DNA of 60,000 bases, from NCBI GenBank assembly GCA_002633005.1, contig NMRA01000118.1, forward strand, positions 679,678-739,677, read 5' to 3'. The DNA is from Phoronis australis. Taxonomy: Eukaryota > Phoronida > Phoronidae. Of this stretch, positions 48,101-59,967 are shown piece by piece. Position numbers and translations under genes: made by a program. Under the pieces are notes generated by a model. It saw only the letters and a program-made list of their open reading frames with translations. It searched no databases and was not told where the DNA came from. How positions within the stretch are numbered: position 1 is the first letter of the stretch; each line of letters starts with the position of its first letter.

Positions 48101-51100
48101 AACTTTCTCGCCACAATTCTAGGGTGTATAGCAATAGTCGACGCCTTTCTGATCTAATGCCGTGCTCTTTTGCAGATCCATCATGTACTGTCCGACTTTT
48201 ACAAAAATTGCACCAGGCTCATTTAAAAGGGTTGTAAATTTACAGTATCTGTAAGTACAACGTGTACATCTCTCTTTAAGCGTTAAGCTCTTTTTTCTGT
48301 ATCCAAATTGTGCATTTTTCAATAAGTTTTTCATCCGAGTGTTTATAAAGTATAGGCTTTCATTTGCCAATGCGCGTGTCGTAAACTGAATGACATCTGT
48401 GTCTATTTCCAATCGTTTTTAACTGTAATTCTGAATACACGTCGACGCTCGTTATTTGTAAAGAATAGGTTCATTGTCACTCTAAAATACTGGGTGCTCG
48501 GATTTATTCAATTCTTTCTCGTTTAGTTTCAAACGCTTTATTCCACATATAGTTAGCTTCACATGTAAAACGAGGTATTATCCTGCATGTTGCTGCCAAC
48601 CCAATAGCCTCCATAGTGAACCCTGCAATATTGTAAAGCTTTATGTTGAAATATATTAAATATGATCAGGAAAACAAAATTACCTTGATTGCACTTTGTG
48701 TAATTTTGAGCATTTTTTACAATTCAAGATGGTTTATGCCGCCATCTTGAATTTCGACCCACTGTTTTTTATCAACTTGATGACGAACTGTGTCGTGCAA
48801 TACATTGTTTATACCATTTTATGTGATGGGGAGTCCATTCCTGATGTTGTTATATTGATGCATGATCATTTTCAGGTTCAAACTATAGATCAAACGTACA
48901 AACTGCAGCTTTCTGGTATTTATTTTTCAATCTCATTAATTTTACACTTTCTTCATTAAGCACTTCAAGATTTATTTTCGAAATGCTAATTATGGCATAC
49001 TATAGTGACTGTGCCAAACATTTTCCTTATGAGATCTATGAGGGTTTTATCGGCACACCTGAGAAAACATCTGGCGTGGAAATGCTCATCAGCTCACCAG
49101 TTGCTGGTACATCCAGCATGGTTACTGCCCATTACTCCGAAATAGCGGTACTTCGAAGGCCCACTATTCCGAAACAAACATAACTTCCAAGAAACGTTCG
49201 CCTTCTCCAAGCGTGTCTGTTAAATTCTATAACATCAATATGATACTTACATGTATTCTCTCAGTCAAGCGAACGTCAAAGAAGATACGAAACAAGAGTC
49301 GCTAACTACAAAGACAGTAGAAACAGCAGACACAAGCCGTTAGACTTAATTTCCCAAATTTTGTTTTTTTGTGTGGGCATTTTGTGAGTTAGCAACAAAT
49401 TCGTAAAATTTGGGAGAAATTTAGGAAAATCGAGTAAACAATAAAAACAACATTTCGTAGTAACGTTTTTTTCGGGGTAGTTGGCTTTCGGAGTAGTGAC
49501 CTGTAACCTTCCAGTATAGTCAAAGGAAAGGGTAAGACTGATGCTATGTGGGGATATAGTCTCACCACACCCATATTGTTTCTCAATTTATTCTCAAATG
49601 GGGCCAAGTTTTATGGGCAGCTGGTGGTTTAGCTGCCTTTTTTAAGTCAATACTTCTGTCTTTCATCTTTCTTCCTTAGCTTCTCCCTTCAACAGCCCTA
49701 TAAAAGGCTTCTTTTTATAAAAGGTGGCCGTGTGGGTGAAGAGTTTCAGGGGCTGTGCCCATCTTGATACTGTACGTCATGGACATCATATGTCACGTGG
49801 AATGATGGTGGTGAAGAGCAGAAGCCACGCAGTGAAGTGACATGAAAAGACTAAGCAAAGAAGGAGTGGTCCTGAACGAGGACGACTGGAAAAAGATTGC
49901 GGAGGAGAAAAAGTGGCGCAAACATCCGCTCGCTGACCAGCAGCCATATCTCCATAACATCTGCAATCGCCGAGTAGTTAGTGATTGTTCAGAATGAGCT
50001 GGTCATAAGGCATGAGCAGGGCAGTCAGCTTTACAGTTTCGGCAAGCAGTAAATGTTACAAAGCAATTGAGAAAAAGTCAAAATGCCGGCGGAGTTGCTG
50101 AACAAGACTGCCCCTGTCAAGGGAAAGCCATCCATGGCGTTGAGACGCTGTTCAGTTGCCTGGTAGCCGTCGGACAGCAATGCAATATTAACGTAGTTAA
50201 CATTTTTTCAGTATGAACTTATTGTGTTCACCTCCAGAGCCCTGATCGACACACACGGTAGTAGGGTGACAAAGCCATTTTGGTCAAATTTCTCCAAGTT
50301 TGTCCCAAGTCATTCTGCTTCGGATGGGGTGTTGATTGCTGTTGTCCAGCTTTTATACTGGGTCGCTTGGACTGTCTCCGGAACTACAGGCCATTTAGGT
50401 TAAGGCTCTGCACTCTACTAACCCTCTATTCCCTGCTTGTAAAAATTTTGGCTTTGAATTATGTGACAACAAAGACCCCTACAAAAAGGACATTGAGACG
50501 ACAACATGAGGGAAAGTTTAGTTACACATGCTGAAGTAGACGTTGAATAGGCAAATGTTGAAAGTGATGAAAGAAGGCACCCGCACTTTCAAAATCCCTA
50601 GTGACAACACTGACGTCCCCGTGCTCTTGGTTTATGGAATGCCATCTGACGTCAAGATTCAAATGGGATGGAAATATAATGGGCAGTTGCAACAGGTGCA
50701 GCCAACATGAAAGATCAAAAGACGTGAGAGTACTGGACAGAGAAAAGTTTGAGTTGAACGAGCTGTCAGAGACAATGCCTGTGTTAAAACCATGAACCTC
50801 TCTCTGAATAGACACGTAGGTGCCAAAAGTTTAACTTACCTCAGTCAGTGGCTCGTGGTTCATTGCCTTGCAGCTGTTTACTAACGGACACCGACAGAAA
50901 GGGACGAACTTTTCGCGGGAACCAGGCAGTCATAAATTCCCAGTAGAAGGATCCAGGTGACTCCACAGTGTAAGCTCCAGAAGTGATAGTCTTCACCTGG
51001 ATGAATAATAATACCCACCGTAACTAACATATACGTTATATGTACGAATTACACGTACTGTGTACACACATCCTTATTCACGAGGAGGCAGTGTGGCCTG

Positions 51101-52282
51101 CCAGTGGTAGAAGGAGTGTCATTCCTCTACTTAAGACTTTGTGTTAGAATAAGGTCTGTAGCTCCTCAGCTCAGTTTCAACTAATAAAGCATAAGATGAG
51201 TTCCAGGTGATCAGTGCAATGGGCCTACACGTACCTGAGCGGCTTGTCCACTTAAATTAAGCTTGTAAAATGTTGGGAGGATATGTAATTCCACTATTTA
51301 GCTATCCCTTGTTCTTAATACTATGGAATCACAGGAATGTCAATTTTGCATTTCCCGTCAATTTAACATTTCGTCGGCCGACACAGGTGCATTTTAATAA
51401 TGCCATTCCAAGTTGACCTTTGAACCTTTCAGTTGACGTTGAGCACCCATAAAAATAATAGCAGAAATAGACTTTTCGTCCCAAAAAATTGGAAACGATA
51501 CACTGCAGGATCCTACAAGTCATTATGTTAAGAATGTGGAAGTTTGGCGAAATTCAAGATGGCGGATGCTACCATCTTGAACCAAGTTAATTTTGTTTTC
51601 CTGACCACACATGATAAATTACCAACTTTTTGGCAACTATAGTAACTTAAGTGTATCTCCGGTTATATTAAATGCATCTAAAACAGGTAATTAAGTACTG
51701 GAGACATTACTGGTATGTACCATTTTTAGCTCTTTACAATTTACACATTTCAAATATTTTTACACACTACAATTGATCTAGCTGCGATTTTATATAACTG
51801 GAAATTTTTATTTACAATATCTGCCCATCTGCAAATGCATGAACGTGTAAAGATAGCAATTCATGAACATGAGTGTATCTTATTTTCAGGCGTATTCAGA
51901 ACACGGGCATTACGTTTTTTCCAGACCTTTCCAGCACAAGATTGAAAATATTGTAAGTTGTTATTCGTTAAACAACTTGTTAACGCAAACGCATATCCAC
52001 ACACATACCCTGTACATAATCTGTCATTCATTAACATAAACTATTCGTTTCATTAAATACCAACCCATATACCACAGATTTAAACATTTAAAAGCGCGTT
52101 AATTGCACTGTGTGTTACTATTAGTGGGACGATTGTTTCCAAATAATATTTGGGGTTAACACCTTCTCATTTGAAATGAGCTTTTCTCAAATAAATGAGC
52201 TGCGAAAAAAGGACTTAAATTGAATACTTAATAAGGTATTGCCCAGAAAATGCCACACGTGCAAATTCATTAAACGGTCTAG

Positions 52283-52320
<38 letters not shown>

Positions 52321-55300
52321 ATAGACCACTCAAACGAATGACGCTAGTGGTATACCCTACATATATATATATATATACATGTTTGTATGCAGATATGGGG
52401 TTATTATTTGAAACCTTGAAGTGGGGTAAAATTTTGAGACCTCGTTCCGGGGTATTTATATAATATATAGCCCGCAACTATATATACCCCATTGGCCGGG
52501 GTATATGCCCCGGAACAATATATATCCCGCAATTATATATGCCTCGCTAGGTATATACCCCAGTACAATATATAGCCCGCAAGTATATATGTCCCATTGG
52601 GTGTATACAATATATACCCCGCAACTTTATATGTCCCATTAGATATATGCCCCATTATTTTTATAACCCAGTTTTCCACCTAATATACAAGCTCCGCAAC
52701 TATGTAAATGTCACATCCGGTTAATCTTTTATGTGCCAAAAATACACTCCTCCAAAGACCACTGGAATAACGTGTATGGGTCCACAACAGATTTTACCAC
52801 TTTCAAACTTAAAAATGAATGATCCTTTTATCTGTTTATAATTCTGAAACCACATCATTTTTGGTCAAAGTACGATTAGAAAACGGACAATTGCCGCACA
52901 AATAAAGAAGTTCATGGTAACTCAACGTTTCGTCTTATTCAACAAGACATCATCAGGATATGTACAGAGGGACAACAAGTGTCGATTACCCTTCAAGTCA
53001 TATCCATGAAGTGAAATGAGAGTGAAAGATACAGGGAAAGTAATGTGCGGAAATTGTCCGTNCTGTGCATACCAAATAACAGTTTCGAATAGGTCTGAAA
53101 TTGTGGGGCATTATATATACCCCACAATTTTTTGCAACCCCACAGTAAAGGTCTCATATATAAACATGCCCCGTATATGTATAGTTCTCTTAGTATATAT
53201 ATATATATATATATATTGTCTGGGCAATACCTTATTAAGTATTCAATTTAAGTCCTTTTTCGAAGCTCATTTATTTCAGAAAAGCTCATTTCAAATGAGA
53301 AGGTGTTGGTTGTACATGTATTTGACCGTACGGGAAGTTTCTGGCCCAATTTTGGCCTTTGGTTCTTGAAATCATGGACCACCCTACACCTGTATGGTGC
53401 TTGATCACATTGCGCTCCCACACAACATTAAAGGATACACAGCATTGCTTGGAATCAGCTTTTTACTGTAATAAAGTGCCGTGATGCATTATGTAAAGCT
53501 ACGTCTGGTAGTCCGAGGACAACTTTTAATTGATGTTTACGTTTTTTTCAAACAACTATAGTCGAAATCACACGTTGGTTGGAGAAAGATACTACAAATA
53601 AAATTACCTTGAATGCTTTGCCTCTTAAAGAAGTATTTTCCTTAACCAAGCTCCGTTTGACAAAAGTTTCCATAAAAAATAACGAATTATTGAACGCATA
53701 CCTGTATCAGTCGTACTAAAGGGGTATACTTTCTGTCTACAAATTTGTTTATTTTCTTTCGCTACACGTAATATACAATATTATTAGGGGCAAACAACAC
53801 ACGAGAGTCATTTGATTAACGGACATTTATACATGTACACCTGTAGTTACGGAAATGTGTTGGCAATTTCTGGGTTACGACTGTATGCACAAAAATGTTG
53901 GTGCATAACATATGGGTACATGGTACCACGAAACAGCAGTACAAGGCATACGCCATAATAAATACGTACACTATTAGTGAGTACCAGATTGGCACACGAT
54001 ACCAGATGGGTATTTTCCGATTGCCTATCAGATGGGCTCAAGCAAAACGGTAAATAACTTGAGGTACCAGAGCCAGAGGGGCACAAACCAGTGGCAGATT
54101 TATAGTTGGTCCAAGGGGGCATTTGGCATTTCGGGGGTACGAATGTCTGACGGGTAAAAACCTGGCTGAGACTCTGCCTTGGCTCCCCTAACTCAAAATC
54201 CTGGATCCGACCCTGCAAACAGCCCAATGAGTTTAAGTACAATATACGGTAACAGAAATGTACATATAACAGCCAAACGGGCGATTGCAATACAGATTAC
54301 CTAGGCTTTGGCTACATCTACATGTAGGCTGAGTGAGCAAACCTTGCGGAGTGTAGTGACGTTAATTTGCCAATGCGAACAGCCAGAGTACGCAGTGCTG
54401 TGGCTATGAGGTGCACAGTCCAAGAAGGTATGAACAAGGTAGTGTTGGGGCTCGCTCGTCGCCGCAATGGAGCCGTGGCCGGGGATGTGGCCCAAGCGAT
54501 GTCATTGGTACTGGAATTTCACTCGGGATTCCACGGCTAGACCAGTGAAATAACATATTTCCGAGTGATTCCACCGTTCGATGGCTGCGCGTACTTCTTT
54601 TGTTCCAGCAAAAATTGAGCTTAGTATTTCCCCAAAAATATGACTTACGTGTACCTTGGAGTGTGAAAGATTCAGTCGATAAGGCGTGTTTCTGTTTCTC
54701 TTTCCAGTAATGGTACTGAAATTTTTTAATTGTGACACAGCTGGCTAGATAACGGATTACGGGAAAAACAGTTATCCCTAGTGACATCGTGAGAGAAAGG
54801 GAAAGCGCGAGCATATGCTATCTTCTACTAATTCTGGGCTCACGTTTATGACGATTCATACTAAGGCAATACCTGTTTTCACTCGCCGCTATGCTGCCGG
54901 CAGCGCCAATTGTGGCGTCAACCACTTGGTTTTCTCACCCAATCTTCTGGAATTATTCAGACAGTAATTAAAAATGATGGAAATACTAACATCTATTACT
55001 CTATTCCTCTGCCATGGGAACTAATAAACACATGTAATCATACAAATTTGAAAACAATCTAGTTGCTGCAGAGTTATTAACGTTCGTGGCCGCTGACGAA
55101 ACTACCGCAACAGATATCTGGCTTGTAGCGCCTCCCATCTACTGTACATGTAAGCAAAATCCTCACGGATACGCCATTGCAATAAAACGAAAGTTACATA
55201 TGTGCCTAATATTTGGCTTTGGAGCAGTTTAAAAAACCCGTGAAAGTCAAAACCGCTTTTTGTTAAAATTTGTTATCGCCTATTTTGATTTTGGAATTTG

Positions 55301-58300
55301 TTTCAGGAATCTTGCCCACAACAACATCCAGTTTTTAAAACACAGTTACGTAAGGCAAAAGTTACCAAATACCTTAACTCACGTGTAAGTATTATTTGAG
55401 CATCATACTTCTTTTAAAAGTGCAGGTGCTACTAGTGTGTTGATGGTTTTCCGAAAAGTTGGTGTGTCAGTAACGTCTAGTGCGCTAAACAGTTGTAGCT
55501 GTATCTAGCTTTGCTCAGTGCTTCGCTTTTAGATGTCTGTCGGTACGTAGTTTCTCCCACAAAAGACTTGCTCATTGTCTCCACGTGGTAAGATACGGGT
55601 TGGACAGGAGATAGTGCGAGTTATACGGAAATCGTGACCGTCCTTAATTGAACAAGCTGAGATTTTACAAACTCGGACAGTTGGTGTTTAACTGTATTAT
55701 ACAATGTACATGTATAATATTAGGTCTCCCATTAAGTTTTTAGAGAGAAAACAAATTCCACTGTGACTACTTGCTCTGGAGAATCACTTTATGTTGCGGG
55801 GTGGATATGAAAGTGAAATAACCAGGCAAGCGAAAGCTATTTTTGGTGTGGACACTTGCCGTACATAATACCTTTGATCAAGTCCAGCATCAAAAGATAA
55901 CGCAGCTTACCTGGCTAAGGACCTCTTTCACCTCTACACGAAGTGACTTCTATTATGAACACTTGTTCTGGGAAATCACGCGACAACATAACGTATTGGA
56001 ACAAAGGTGAAAAGGAGATTACGTGTACTTAATTTGTTCTGGGAATCTCCAATCCTTCTCGGCCGCAGATATGTGACATTGTCAGACAGGAGTAAGCAAC
56101 GGTTGTTGAGAACACTGTTCGTGGGCAGCAACTTGGACCAAATACAAAACACCGAAGATTACGTTCGTTTGTCTTGACGTTTGTCGCCTTGTATCCCCTT
56201 CTATGGTTATATGTGCGATGTGGACGCAAATGCTACTGTGTACACGTGACGTGGAGACTTCCATCTTTGGTCAGAAGAGGAATTAAGATGATTAAACTTG
56301 CTACAGGTAATCACTGGACATCCGGGGTATTAAGCTGTCTGTGGACAGTAAAATGGAGCAAAGGACGAAACATTAAGGTGAGATAGTTTTGGCTTACCTG
56401 GCAATGAACATTTGCTTTTCAGCCTCATTTTAGGGGCTGTTAATACGCTGTGCCCATGAGCAACTTCTGCTGTGGGAACTTGCTTTGAGGATTCACTGTA
56501 CTCAACTGCCGTGGTAAAAGTTAAAGTGAAGTGATCACGCTCAGTGGCGGATTTAGAGAGGGGCAGCCCTAAAACTCCCAGAATCCATTTGGCAGTTCGG
56601 GGGTGCTCCGTCTGACGGGCAAAATCCTGGCTAATACTCTGCCCTGGCCCACCCCCTAAATAAAAACCCTGGATCTGCCCCTGACTCTTGTTCTGTGGAA
56701 TTGATGGATCCTACTTGTACAGTACATGTGTTATAAAAGTGAAACTGAGATTGTTCTATATGATCACCGTTCCTGCTGGACAGAAGCTTAAATGAGATGA
56801 GCAGACAAGCGAAAGCCGTGGTGGTTGTGGACGTCGTGTGAAAGTTGTTTGCGTTCACAAACATAAAGATCAAGTCCAATCTGCCACGTTAACGTGATGG
56901 CCAATCCACACACAAATCTGGAGCATTTAGGCAACTGTTACGTAATCTTCACATGATAAGGAATAGACTAGCGTCTTATGTCTCACCAAATGAATGAAAA
57001 CGACATCCATGTTGAAGGAAAAAAGCAAGATTATCCCGGCCCAATCCAAATGAGAACAACGGGACTGGTTCGAGGAACGTGATAAAGCATCAGGCGGCGT
57101 CAAAGAAATGGAACATGTTCCATTTCAATTCTCAGTCTGTTATCGTCGCTTTCTTCGCTCGCATAAAGTGTCACACCCTGCAGCAAGAATTCAGCACTAA
57201 AGATTGAATGAAACTGGTCGATTTGCTCGCTCGTTGCACTTTGGAGCTTAGATTTTCATCATCATCCGATCTTAAATTGTTGCTGAATGAGCCGGCAACT
57301 TTTGCCACAAGCAACGTGCGCATGCATTGCTTTCAAATTCACAATTTAAAGGTTAGCCAACCCAAGTAATCTCTGAAGCGTTTTCCCGAGTTGCGCATGG
57401 TTTTGATGTTCTTGTTGGCAACGGGAACAGAATCCTTATAAGGAATATCACCATGCTGATTTTGTGAGAATAAAAGATTTATATCTTTGACATGTAACAA
57501 ACCAAAAACTGGGATTTGACTGTGACCTACTGACTTATTCTACTTAAAGTTGTTATCTCTTGACAGGTCACTCGCCCACAACAGCATACAATGGCTGCCC
57601 GACAAACTTTTCAACTGCTCCACGATGCGAATTCTAAGTTTGGCTAACAACGACCTCCGCACGGTTCCTTCAGACTCCTTGACAGGAATGTCGTCACTTG
57701 AGTATCTGTATGTAGCGCTGTCTACGTGTACAATGTACATCAAACACATGTGTACAGACTTCTCCGCAATGTTTTCCTGTTGGTTTGACAATTTTAATTT
57801 AATACGTGTGTACGCATTCGGCGTTTCTAACAAGCTGTCCACGCCTTACATGCCCGCCAAAAGAGAACTTGTTAATGAATTGTTTTAAACGATCACACAA
57901 CGCACTATACGTTATTGCATCTCGGTGTTTACATGTACCTTTCGTAGGTTCCCCCTAACTTGGCTGGCGTCACGGTGAAACCGCGGAGACAGCCATAGGT
58001 GGAGGCCATGAGGAAGTCAATTAAGAGAACGTCCATTCTTGAAAGATGTACAAGAAAAGTCATTATTCACAGATTATTCAGAACGACTTGATTAGTAGTT
58101 TTAAATTGTTGAAGAGAATTTATGGGGTATATGAATTGTATTCCGTCTGGGAGCCTCTGCCCGCAAGAGTTAATGGAGTCATCTTTCGCACCTTTCGTTC
58201 CCTTTCGATTTTTTAATTGTACTGCATTTCATTTGATGTACACTAGGAATCTGACGGATACCATACTTTCAGGAATAGTCTTCAATCTCATATTGAAATG

Positions 58301-59967
58301 CGCGAATTAATAGACTACATGCAATTAGCTCGAAAGTCGAGCTGAGAGTTCCATTATTTGTTTAATTTGTGTTGCCGTGCCACGGCTTCGCTAAACATGT
58401 CAAGGGGGTTCTTCTTTCTGGTAACCTGCAAGGGTTTTTCTGAATTAAGCGTTTCTGTATTTATGGAAATCGCCCAACTCATTGTCGGTTTTGACACTTA
58501 AAGCCCAATCGTGTAAGGCTGAGCGACACTATGTGTAGAGTGTATATCGCAAAGACCCAATTAATAGAAAGATAGTTGAGCAAGATACAGAAGTTTTCAG
58601 GATAGTTCTGTATCTATGGCATCCACTAAACCGACATTAAATGTTGGTCTTACCTGGGAGAACCTTACGACAGGTAAATCGAAGACATAAACAATGTTCT
58701 TATCGTTTCCGAACGAAACGTGTAAAATTCATTCACAATCCTAAATATGTCAATCACTACATCAACAAGGAAAACGATTGCTAAAAACCAATCATGGTTA
58801 ACAAGGTTTACCAATCGATCAGTTTTAAGTCAATGGCCGGTGATACTTCGGATTCCTTTGGAGCAGAAAAACCAATGCCTTTTGTGAGAACGGAAGATTT
58901 CAGACAATCTGTGAAAGCTAATTTCTCGATTTCAGAATTTGGGTCACAAAGAAAATTAATTGCTCCATTTTCAAATATATTTCAAACTACAGAAATCTTT
59001 CTGAATCCTTGAACCTGTTAGAAAAAAATCATTTGGCGACAAACCCTTTTCCCTAGCGTTTTTCACCTTAAAATCACCTTTTCTCACATTTATAAGAAGA
59101 AGTAGCCTCACAACATATATCAAATCATCCATGGGACACAGATCAAATTATCAGGATTTTTGTATTGAGGACATGCATGTGTGGATTATGTCTACTTTCA
59201 CCATTTCTTGGAAATTAGAAACAAAATCAGAAATACAATAGTCATATACTATTTGAGTTCACTAATGAAACCGTTTGCTGATTCGTCGCTTTCTTTGTTG
59301 TTATAGAGGCTTGGAAGGAAATAACATATCAACGATATCAAAGAAAAACATGGAGGTGTTTTCCGGTACATCTCTGAAACACTTGTGAGTAGCGAACAAC
59401 CCTTCTGCATATAACCCTCATTTGAAAATGACAGCATTTATTTTTGATTGGCTGTATATGTCTAAAGTTACACTATGCGCATGTACTAAGAATAATACGC
59501 TTTGAAACCAGACTTGTTTTTTGCTTTGGGAAAGTACTTGCATTAGGAACATGGGTACCTGAACGTAGACTAAAGTCAAAATTTTGAAACTTCCACATCT
59601 GGGAAGGTAGTCAAAATTAAGACAAAACTTTTGTCAAAAACTAAACTAAAACAAAAAGCTCTGTCTTGAAACGGATTTGAGACAAATGTAAGTTTTATCT
59701 AAAAATTGGCTGAAATTTAAGATGTGTCTTATTTAAGTCAGACTCGGTTTTCTTGGAACGGGCTCAAGATCAAGATTTATTCTGTGCGGTGATATTGTCA
59801 GCATTTAGTTATGTAACGATTCAACACATTGTTAAATGTTTAGTTATTACCTGTTAAAAAGAACGAAAGACTTATTGCATTTGACGTACGTGTAGGAATG
59901 TTCATGGCAATCTGCTGACGTCGATTGAAAGAGGTGCTTTGAAAGAAATTCCTCGTTTGAAGATCTT
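45019..59967 (+). CDS. Secreted LRR protein, 3' partial; probable tandem paralogue of gene 1
   Basis: Nine exons join in frame: 45019-45133, 47160-47262, 47501-47566, 48176-48250, 51890-51952, 55307-55384, 57567-57707, 59307-59384, 59896-59967 (791 nt, 263 full codons). All have AG|GT borders; the first intron is phase 1 and the rest phase 2. The start ATG at 45019 begins MDLIRLTLSLLLVITSVVRS, a good signal peptide with likely cleavage just after RS or QA. Exon 2 has the LRR N-terminal cap pattern CSGCTCANNEVKNC. Exons 3-9 each encode one or two LRRs, for example NNIQFL, LSLANNDLRTVP and NLLTSI. The gene runs off the right edge. Orientation, LRR type and phase-2 exon modularity match gene 1, so a second multidomain member is likely but unproven. 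Introns are long (up to 3.6 kb); a missed LRR exon is possible. Confidence 0.82.
46068..46297 (-). mobile_element. Family A MITE-like element, copy 4 (gene 2 intron 1)
   Basis: A reverse-oriented copy: begins catgcgcgcacccag, ends ggctgggtgcgtga with the outer bases of that end missing. Interior aaaaggtccgcccctgagag and ggaattcgagcccccatat are the complement of copies 2 and 3. No clear target-site duplication, as expected with a damaged end. Confidence 0.8.
46370..46609 (-). mobile_element. Family A MITE-like element, copy 5 (gene 2 intron 1)
   Basis: A 240-bp reverse-oriented copy 72 bp downstream of copy 4 in the same orientation. Ends catgcgtgaaccc and ggttgcgcgcatg. Flanks TATTG (46365-46369) and TATTT (46610-46614) match at four of five bases, consistent with a decayed 5-bp duplication. 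Confidence 0.8.
47160..48250 (+). CDS. Gene 2 exons 2-4: LRR N-terminal cap and first LRRs
   Basis: Exon 2 (47160-47262) holds the four-cysteine cap CSGCTCANNEVKNC. Exon 3 (47501-47566) reads VTISSITFHSVTDSTFGSNV and exon 4 (48176-48250) ISIMYCPTFTKIAPGSFKRV followed by VNLQYL. The last two are single-repeat exons of 66 and 75 nt. Exon 4 carries the canonical I-P/A-xxF-xxxxxLQYL repeat end. Exon 3 is the weakest but has good splice sites and phase. Confidence 0.72.
48251..51889 (+). other. Gene 2 intron 4 (3.6 kb) with degraded coding-like patches
   Basis: No LRR exon was found. At 49842-50000 a plus-strand frame (MKRLSKEGVVLNEDDWKKIA...) runs about 50 codons then stops; at about 50542-50712 another reads GTRTFKIPSDNTDVPVLLVY and breaks off. 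The TDVxVLLV word resembles a segment common in invertebrate transposon-derived proteins, so 49.8-50.8 kb may be a decayed mobile-element gene. I cannot name the family. Confidence 0.3.
51890..59967 (+). CDS. Gene 2 exons 5-9: LRR modules
   Basis: Exon 5 (51890-51952) RIQNTGITFFPDLSSTRLKI; exon 6 (55307-55384) NLAHNNIQFLKHSYV; exon 7 (57567-57707), two repeats, SLAHNSIQWLPDKLFNCSTM and LSLANNDLRTVPSDSLTGMS; exon 8 (59307-59384) LEGNNISTISKKNMEVFSGT; exon 9 (59896-59967) NVHGNLLTSIERGALKEIPR. Each opens with the N-N/G-N-x-I/L part of a repeat and closes on the Leu codon before the intron, the same register as in gene 1. Confidence 0.8.
52284..52319. repeat. (TA)n microsatellite inside the 1.15-kb element
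   Basis: About 36 bp of TA dinucleotide next to the left inverted arm, with further TA runs at about 52362-52377 and 53194-53214. They are placed nearly symmetrically inside the inverted arms. Confidence 0.9.
52460..52660 (+). repeat. Degenerate tandem array, ~50-60-bp unit
   Basis: About four units built on caatatatagcccgcaa followed by ctatatatgtcccatt and ggtatataccccagta, with variation between units. The words cccgcaa and tatatacccc recur at roughly regular spacing. A related fragment (ttatatataccccacaat) appears on the other side of the element near 53110. Confidence 0.65.
53312..55306 (+). other. Rest of gene 2 intron 5
   Basis: Mostly unique-looking intron with one hAT-like miniature element at 54089-54215. 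Minus-strand frames at 53847-54290 and 54404-54814 have no known domain; the first runs through the miniature element and is spurious. Confidence 0.5.
54089..54215 (+). mobile_element. hAT-like miniature element, copy 2 (gene 2 intron 5)
   Basis: A 127-bp element with ends cagtggcagattta and tggatccgaccctg. The interior cgggggtacgaatgtctgac and ctgagactctgccttggct matches the copy at 56542. End sequence is of the hAT miniature type. An 8-bp target-site duplication could not be seen, perhaps through decay. Confidence 0.6.
56542..56683 (+). mobile_element. hAT-like miniature element, copy 3 (gene 2 intron 6)
   Basis: A 142-bp element with ends cagtggcggatttagagagg and ccctggatctgcccctg. It shares ttggcagttcgggggtgctc, cgtctgacgggcaaaatcct and actctgccctggccc with copy 2, in the same orientation. 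No coding capacity. Confidence 0.65.
57708..59306 (+). other. Gene 2 intron 7 (1.6 kb)
   Basis: Readthrough of exon 7 gives an open frame to 57888, but the LRR pattern ends at the gtatgt donor at 57708 and the following residues are not LRR-like. No further exon recognised between 57900 and 59300. Confidence 0.5.
59561..59760 (-). mobile_element. Family D miniature inverted-repeat element, copy 2 (gene 2 intron 8)
   Basis: A reverse-strand relative of 43867-44105: ggttttcttggaacg at its right edge, with the interior aaattggctgaaatttaag, tgtaagttttatct and aaaattaagacaaaactttt complementary to copy 1. The left end lacks a clear inverted terminus, so its border is approximate. Confidence 0.65.

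Larger units (their letters stand above)
52158..53307. mobile_element. 1.15-kb non-coding inverted-repeat element (gene 2 intron 5) with GGTT flanks
   Basis: The left arm (52158-52252, aacaccttctcatttgaaat...) recurs inverted in the right arm (about 53215-53307, ...atttcaaatgagaaggtgtt) with few mismatches, giving ~95-bp terminal inverted repeats. GGTT lies immediately outside both ends (52154-52157 and 53308-53311), consistent with a 4-bp target-site duplication. The interior holds TA microsatellites and a ~54-bp AT-rich tandem array, not a transposase. One N at 53062. Confidence 0.82.

Noticed and set aside
53847-54290. 147-codon minus-strand open frame
   Set aside because: It runs through a hAT-like miniature element whose relatives at 56542 and 31372 are non-coding.
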